NCBI GenBank assembly: GCA_016711505.1 | Contig: JADJSV010000006.1 | Coordinates: forward strand, 1-30,427 | Direction: 5' to 3' | Length of the DNA: 30,427 nt | From: Bacteroidota bacterium | GTDB lineage: Bacteria; Bacteroidota; Bacteroidia; AKYH767-A; 2013-40CM-41-45 | Shown: one piece after another, positions 27,685 through 30,427 of the stretch | How the letters are laid out: each line of letters opens with the position of its first letter | How positions within the stretch are numbered: position 1 is the first letter of the stretch | Notes under the pieces: model-generated | The model's input: only the letters and a program-made list of their open reading frames with translations | The model's database searches: none | What the model was told of the DNA's origin: nothing | Made by a program: the position numbers and the translations under genes

Positions 27685-28416
27685 TTATAATTCCCTCCGC
27701 TCCTTCTTCACCTTCTCATACGCCTCATTGATCTTCTTAAACTTCTCCTGTGCATCTTTCTGATATTCGGGACCAAGGTGATGAACTTTATCGGGGTGAT
27801 ACTTTACGGCCATTCTACGATATGCTTTCTTCACTTCATCGTTAGTAGCAGTTTTTTCAACTTCAAGAATTTTGTACGATGAATCAACTTCAACAATGAA
27901 CATCGCTTTGATGCTGTTGAAATCTGCTTGCGATACTCCAATAAGGTGACTGATCTGACTGATCACATTCAATTCTTCCTGTCCAACCGCTCCATCACTC
28001 GAAGCAAGTCCGAATAATAAGTGGATCAATTCAAGTCGTGACGGTGGATCAACGTATTGTCTGATCTGCTGACTAACTTGTCCGATCTGAATATCCTGTT
28101 TAAGAATTTCGCGGAATAGCAGCATCCGCTCTTGCGTATGTGCTTCGCCGAATTGGCGATTAAAAAAATTCCGAACGAAATCCAGTTCAGACTTTAGGAT
28201 TCGTTGATCTGCTTTCATTACAGCAGCACAAAGCACAAGCAATGCTGCGCTAAAATCATTCGCTAAAAAACCCGGTGGTGTATTCGGACTTCCGGTTTGA
28301 ATTTTAAGACTACTTTCTTCTGTGATAGAACCTAAAGCAAATCCAAGGATTCCACCTATTGGTCCACCAACTGCCCAACCTAGGCCACCGAAGATCCATT
28401 TATTCCAGCTTGACAT
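27685..28416 (-). CDS. djlA: DjlA-like co-chaperone: TerB domain plus C-terminal J domain
   Basis: A 243-residue protein with an intact frame. A Gly-rich hydrophobic N-terminal segment (GGLGWAVGGPIGGILGFALG, about 10-29) may insert in the inner membrane. A TerB-like helical domain follows (about 55-170: AALLVLCAAVMKADQRI, FFNRQFGEAHTQERM, LFGLASSDGAVGQEELNVI). The C-terminus is a J domain (about 178-240: SYKILEVEKTATNDEVKKAY, then the HPD motif in VKYHPDKVHHLG, then KFKKINEAYEKVK). The HPD tripeptide should stimulate an Hsp70 (DnaK) ATPase. The same order of domains is found in DjlA. The gene starts six bases after the stop of the secreted vWA protein gene, so they are certainly co-transcribed. 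ATG 28416 is the natural start. Confidence 0.9.
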   Translation of the reverse strand: MSSWNKWIFGGLGWAVGGPIGGILGFALGSITEESSLKIQTGSPNTPPGFLANDFSAALLVLCAAVMKADQRILKSELDFVRNFFNRQFGEAHTQERMLLFREILKQDIQIGQVSQQIRQYVDPPSRLELIHLLFGLASSDGAVGQEELNVISQISHLIGVSQADFNSIKAMFIVEVDSSYKILEVEKTATNDEVKKAYRRMAVKYHPDKVHHLGPEYQKDAQEKFKKINEAYEKVKKERREL

Positions 28417-28422
28417 TTTAAT

Positions 28423-29559
28423 TTAGTGTTTTGGACATTCACACGATTCCTCTTTGAGCATTTCGCGTATAACATTCAGAGTAACGACATCCAAGGTAGA
28501 CATTGTTTTATTTCCGGTCTGACCCTCTTCTTTATCTTTCAATTCTTTATTAATGATCATCTCTGCCATCATAGCACCAATTTTTTTGCGCTCGTATTTT
28601 TTGAAGATGATATATGCTTTTAATTGGTCAGTAGACATTTTTCTGCACGTATCAATCATTGTCTTTCTATCGACTTTCATAAAGTCGACCGGATTTTTAG
28701 AATACATATCGACCATATCCCATGTATTATTAGTACGTTGATAGTCGTCAGATATTTTATACAACATTCTGTATCGGAAACCCTCTGTATTGGTGATGTA
28801 TGCTTTATTATCAACTTCCACCATTCGATTGTATCTGGCGCGGCCTTCCGGTCCACACCACAAATATGTTCCATTGAATTTTCTATTCAATGCACGCAAT
28901 TTTGTCATATCAAATCCATTCAACCGATCGAAGTATTTATTTCTGATCGACATGGTTGTAATTTTACCTCTTCCTTTCAGCGCAATTCTTTCCCAGCCCT
29001 TAACCGCTTTTTTCTCGCCCGGTACTGTACAATAAACGGTATTGACGATAACGTTATTTGCTACTAATTTATCAACTACAACATCAATGTCTACAGTGCC
29101 CGTTGTCACATCACCATTGCCAACGAGAAAGATCATTTTAATAGCATCCGGATCTTTCGACCAGGAAATTTTTTTAAGGCAAGTATTAAGAGTTGCACCA
29201 ACGTATTGATCACCTTTTTCTATTCGCGAAGGAATTTTATAAAGCAAACTCGTCAGCTTTTCGAAGTCTGTGCTCAGGTCTTTTACGATCCGTGTATATC
29301 CATTTTGTTTTCCATAGCTGAAACGTGCATAGGTAACAACTGCAATTCTATAATTCGGCTGCGGATTACAATTAGAAAGAGTGTACCAATAATCCCAGAT
29401 GTGATTTCTCAAATGATCGATCAATCCATTTGAACTACTGCTAAGATCCATAGCAATAACGATGTCAACCGGTCGACCGGTTTTGATCTGTCCGTTTGCG
29501 GAAACAGAAAAAAACAAAAGGAAAGCGTATAAAATTCGTAATAAACTGCGGTGTGGCAC
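28423..29559 (-). CDS. Secreted von Willebrand factor A domain protein
   Basis: A 378-residue exported protein. Residues 1-23 are a signal peptide (RSLLRILYAFLLFFSVSANG). The vWA domain (about 31-215) begins VDIVIAMDLSSSSNGLIDHL with a complete first MIDAS loop DxSxS (Asp38, Ser40, Ser42). It continues with YRIAVVTYARFS, a Thr in the GATLNTCL region and IKMIFLVGNGDVTTGT. A metal-dependent ligand site is therefore plausible. The C-terminal part (about 216-378) is not recognised: it is rich in charged residues, predicted helical (KKYERKKIGAMMAEMIINKE), and ends in CECPKH. No sorting domain or lipobox is visible, so it is probably periplasmic. It lies first in the operon with the TerB-J gene and has its own promoter in the divergent region. 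A structural rather than enzymatic role seems likely. Confidence 0.85.
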   Translation of the reverse strand: MPHRSLLRILYAFLLFFSVSANGQIKTGRPVDIVIAMDLSSSSNGLIDHLRNHIWDYWYTLSNCNPQPNYRIAVVTYARFSYGKQNGYTRIVKDLSTDFEKLTSLLYKIPSRIEKGDQYVGATLNTCLKKISWSKDPDAIKMIFLVGNGDVTTGTVDIDVVVDKLVANNVIVNTVYCTVPGEKKAVKGWERIALKGRGKITTMSIRNKYFDRLNGFDMTKLRALNRKFNGTYLWCGPEGRARYNRMVEVDNKAYITNTEGFRYRMLYKISDDYQRTNNTWDMVDMYSKNPVDFMKVDRKTMIDTCRKMSTDQLKAYIIFKKYERKKIGAMMAEMIINKELKDKEEGQTGNKTMSTLDVVTLNVIREMLKEESCECPKH

Positions 29560-29582
29560 GGCTAAAATAATTCAGTGGGCCG

Positions 29583-29619
29583 CAAAGGTAGCAATCCCGC
29601 AAAATTCTGAATACCTTTG
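29583..29619. promoter_or_regulatory. Divergent pair of -7 elements (TACCTTTG on each strand)
   Basis: TACCTTTG occurs on the plus strand at 29612-29619, six bases before the ATG at 29626, and again on the minus strand at 29583-29590, 24 bases before the vWA start (29559). Both match TAnnTTTG. They form an inverted pair 21 bases apart in a 66-base divergent region. I see no clear -33 box for either. Confidence 0.5.
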
Positions 29620-29625
29620 TTGCAA

Positions 29626-29964
29626 ATGGATGCAATTGATTTACAAAACTTAAAGCAGGATTGGGAAAAATTAACCCAAACGTTGGCGAATACATATGGC
29701 GAAGAACCTGATCTTCAAGCCATACTTTTTTTAATTGGAATCCAGGAGTTAGGAAAAGGGCCGATGAAATATTCGAAAGATGAAAAGCAGGATTTGATGC
29801 ACATAGCAGTGTGCAAGCTGATGAGTCAATTTGGATATTACGAATTAGAGGGACTTGACCAGGAAGGGTGGCCACATTGGAAACTTGTGAAAAAGCTCCC
29901 GCCGCTCACACTGAAAGAGCAGGATTTACTATTGAAACAAGCTGTTATTGAATACCTTAAGTAG
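29626..29964 (+). CDS. Small conserved-looking cytoplasmic protein of unknown function
   Basis: About 112 residues, acidic N-terminal half, no signal peptide or membrane segment. I chose ATG 29626 (MDAIDLQNLKQDWEKLTQ) over two in-frame TTG codons just upstream (29617 and 29620), since the first of these overlaps the -7 element. Recognisable stretches are YGEEPDLQAILFLIGIQELG, KGPMKYSKDEKQDLMHIAVC, YYELEGLDQEGWPHWKLVKK and LPPLTLKEQDLLLKQAVIEY. I have the impression that small proteins like this, with GxQELG and the GWPHW block, are widespread in Bacteroidota. No domain with a known role is seen. The frame is intact, and the gene ends 21 bases from the stop of a convergent lipoprotein gene. 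Confidence 0.8.
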   Translation: MDAIDLQNLKQDWEKLTQTLANTYGEEPDLQAILFLIGIQELGKGPMKYSKDEKQDLMHIAVCKLMSQFGYYELEGLDQEGWPHWKLVKKLPPLTLKEQDLLLKQAVIEYLK

Positions 29965-29985
29965 CTTTTTCAAAAAACAAAAAGT

Positions 29986-30351
29986 CTATAAATGAAGTGT
30001 TATACTAACTGTTTCATGTTGTTTTAAACGGACAACGCCACGAGCAGTATCGGTATTTCTGATTGCTTCAGCATTCAGATACGCTTCCAGGTCAAATGAA
30101 AATTCAGCTTTGCCGGCAGCATCAGAAATTTTTGTGATACGAAGGTCTGATTGAACACCATTCACATTATTTACAGCAGTGTCTTGCCATAAAGTTACAG
30201 AAGCGCCTTGTACTGAGCGACCTGCAGAATCAACCACAGTGATGACAGCAACAGTAGGTCCATCTTTTTTGCATGAGCCGAAGGTAAAAACGCAAAAAAC
30301 ACCTAACACGACAAGAGCGGTAATAAGTCCGCTTCTCTTTTCTGAATTCAT
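29986..30351 (-). CDS. Small lipoprotein with an Ig-like/carboxypeptidase-regulatory-like domain
   Basis: A 121-residue lipoprotein with a hydrophobic signal (ITALVVLGVFCVFTF) ending in the lipobox FGSC (Cys27) followed by KKD. The mature part is a single beta-sandwich domain: VAVITVVDSAGRSVQGASVT, LWQDTAV, RITKISDAAGKAEFSFDLEA, and GVVRLKQHETVSITLHL. The pattern D..G..V.GA.V followed by T...G.A.F is that of bacterial Ig-like or carboxypeptidase-regulatory-like folds. It probably sits on the outer or inner membrane facing the periplasm or surface. The ATG at 30351 gives the signal sequence directly. It stands alone, convergent with the small gene before it and divergent from the next. No specific function can be stated. 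Confidence 0.8.
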   Translation of the reverse strand: MNSEKRSGLITALVVLGVFCVFTFGSCKKDGPTVAVITVVDSAGRSVQGASVTLWQDTAVNNVNGVQSDLRITKISDAAGKAEFSFDLEAYLNAEAIRNTDTARGVVRLKQHETVSITLHL

Positions 30352-30405
30352 CTGATTTTGGTTAATATTGTGGTCTATCTAATAACAACACAAAAATATA
30401 ATAAA

Positions 30406-30427
30406 ATGAAGAAATTAAGCATACTTT
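30406..30427 (+). CDS. First codons of a gene cut by the window edge
   Basis: ATG at 30406 begins MKKLSIL, the usual opening of a signal peptide in this genome, after an A-rich leader (ATAAAATG). The window ends after seven codons, so only the presence of a probable exported protein can be suggested. Confidence 0.35.

Noticed and set aside
28426..29067. Plus-strand frames of 62-147 residues
   Set aside because: They are antisense to the intact vWA gene and show no protein-like composition or start signals.
1..30427. Defence system, toxin-antitoxin pair, prophage or insertion sequence
   Set aside because: No transposase, integrase, nuclease, helicase or antitoxin-like protein was recognised in any frame; genes are envelope or housekeeping types.

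Overview
This is AT-rich DNA from a member of the Bacteroidota (Bacteroidetes). The evidence is a gliding-motility lipoprotein gene (gldH), three proteins with type IX secretion (T9SS) C-terminal sorting domains, a SusC-like TonB receptor with an N-terminal carboxypeptidase-regulatory-like domain, a DUF5723 outer-membrane-type protein, and several TAnnTTTG -7 promoter elements, which are specific to this phylum. I cannot name a genus.

Layout. 0.2-2.9 kb: a family 2 glycosyltransferase (+) and a large membrane glycosyltransferase (-), both broken many times, meeting at a 110-bp AAAGTGA heptamer tandem repeat. 2.9-5.8 kb: 3-oxoacid CoA-transferase subunit A and penicillin-binding protein 1A. 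6.0-8.7 kb: an acyltransferase and a T9SS-exported six-repeat propeller protein. 8.9-11.9 kb: a two-gene M16 peptidase operon, one inactive and one active subunit. 12.3-15.9 kb (+): two small unknown proteins and a TonB-dependent receptor, probably for a metal. 16.0-18.5 kb: an exported BNR/VPS10-like propeller protein. 18.7-22.2 kb: the holB-ricT-gldH cluster. 22.8-25.2 kb (+): a DUF5723 protein and phosphoglycerate kinase with an internal deletion. 25.3-26.9 kb: a badly broken second copy of the six-repeat T9SS protein type. 27.1-29.6 kb: cvpA, a DjlA-like TerB+J-domain protein and a secreted von Willebrand A protein. 29.6-30.4 kb: a small conserved protein, a lipoprotein, and the first codons of another gene.

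The dominant feature of the window is the number of reading-frame breaks, well over 25. Where I could reconstruct them, most are single-base losses or gains in short homopolymers, and they fall in genes a cell cannot easily lose (holB, pgk, PBP1A, ricT). This suggests uncorrected consensus errors in a long-read or low-coverage assembly rather than mass pseudogenisation. I therefore give each broken gene as one entry with its reconstructed full extent. The ends, 0-3 kb and 24.4-27 kb, are much worse than the middle. Two things do not fit simple homopolymer error: the loss of more than 100 codons from pgk, and the dense damage in the two 5' glycosyltransferases.

Most genes concern the cell envelope (wall synthesis, surface glycans, T9SS cargo, gliding, outer-membrane transport), with a few housekeeping genes among them. 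I found no tRNA, rRNA, CRISPR array, transposase or prophage gene, and no convincing new multi-gene system. The best candidates for follow-up are the TonB receptor with its small partner, the vWA/TerB-J pair, and the non-coding repeat elements.
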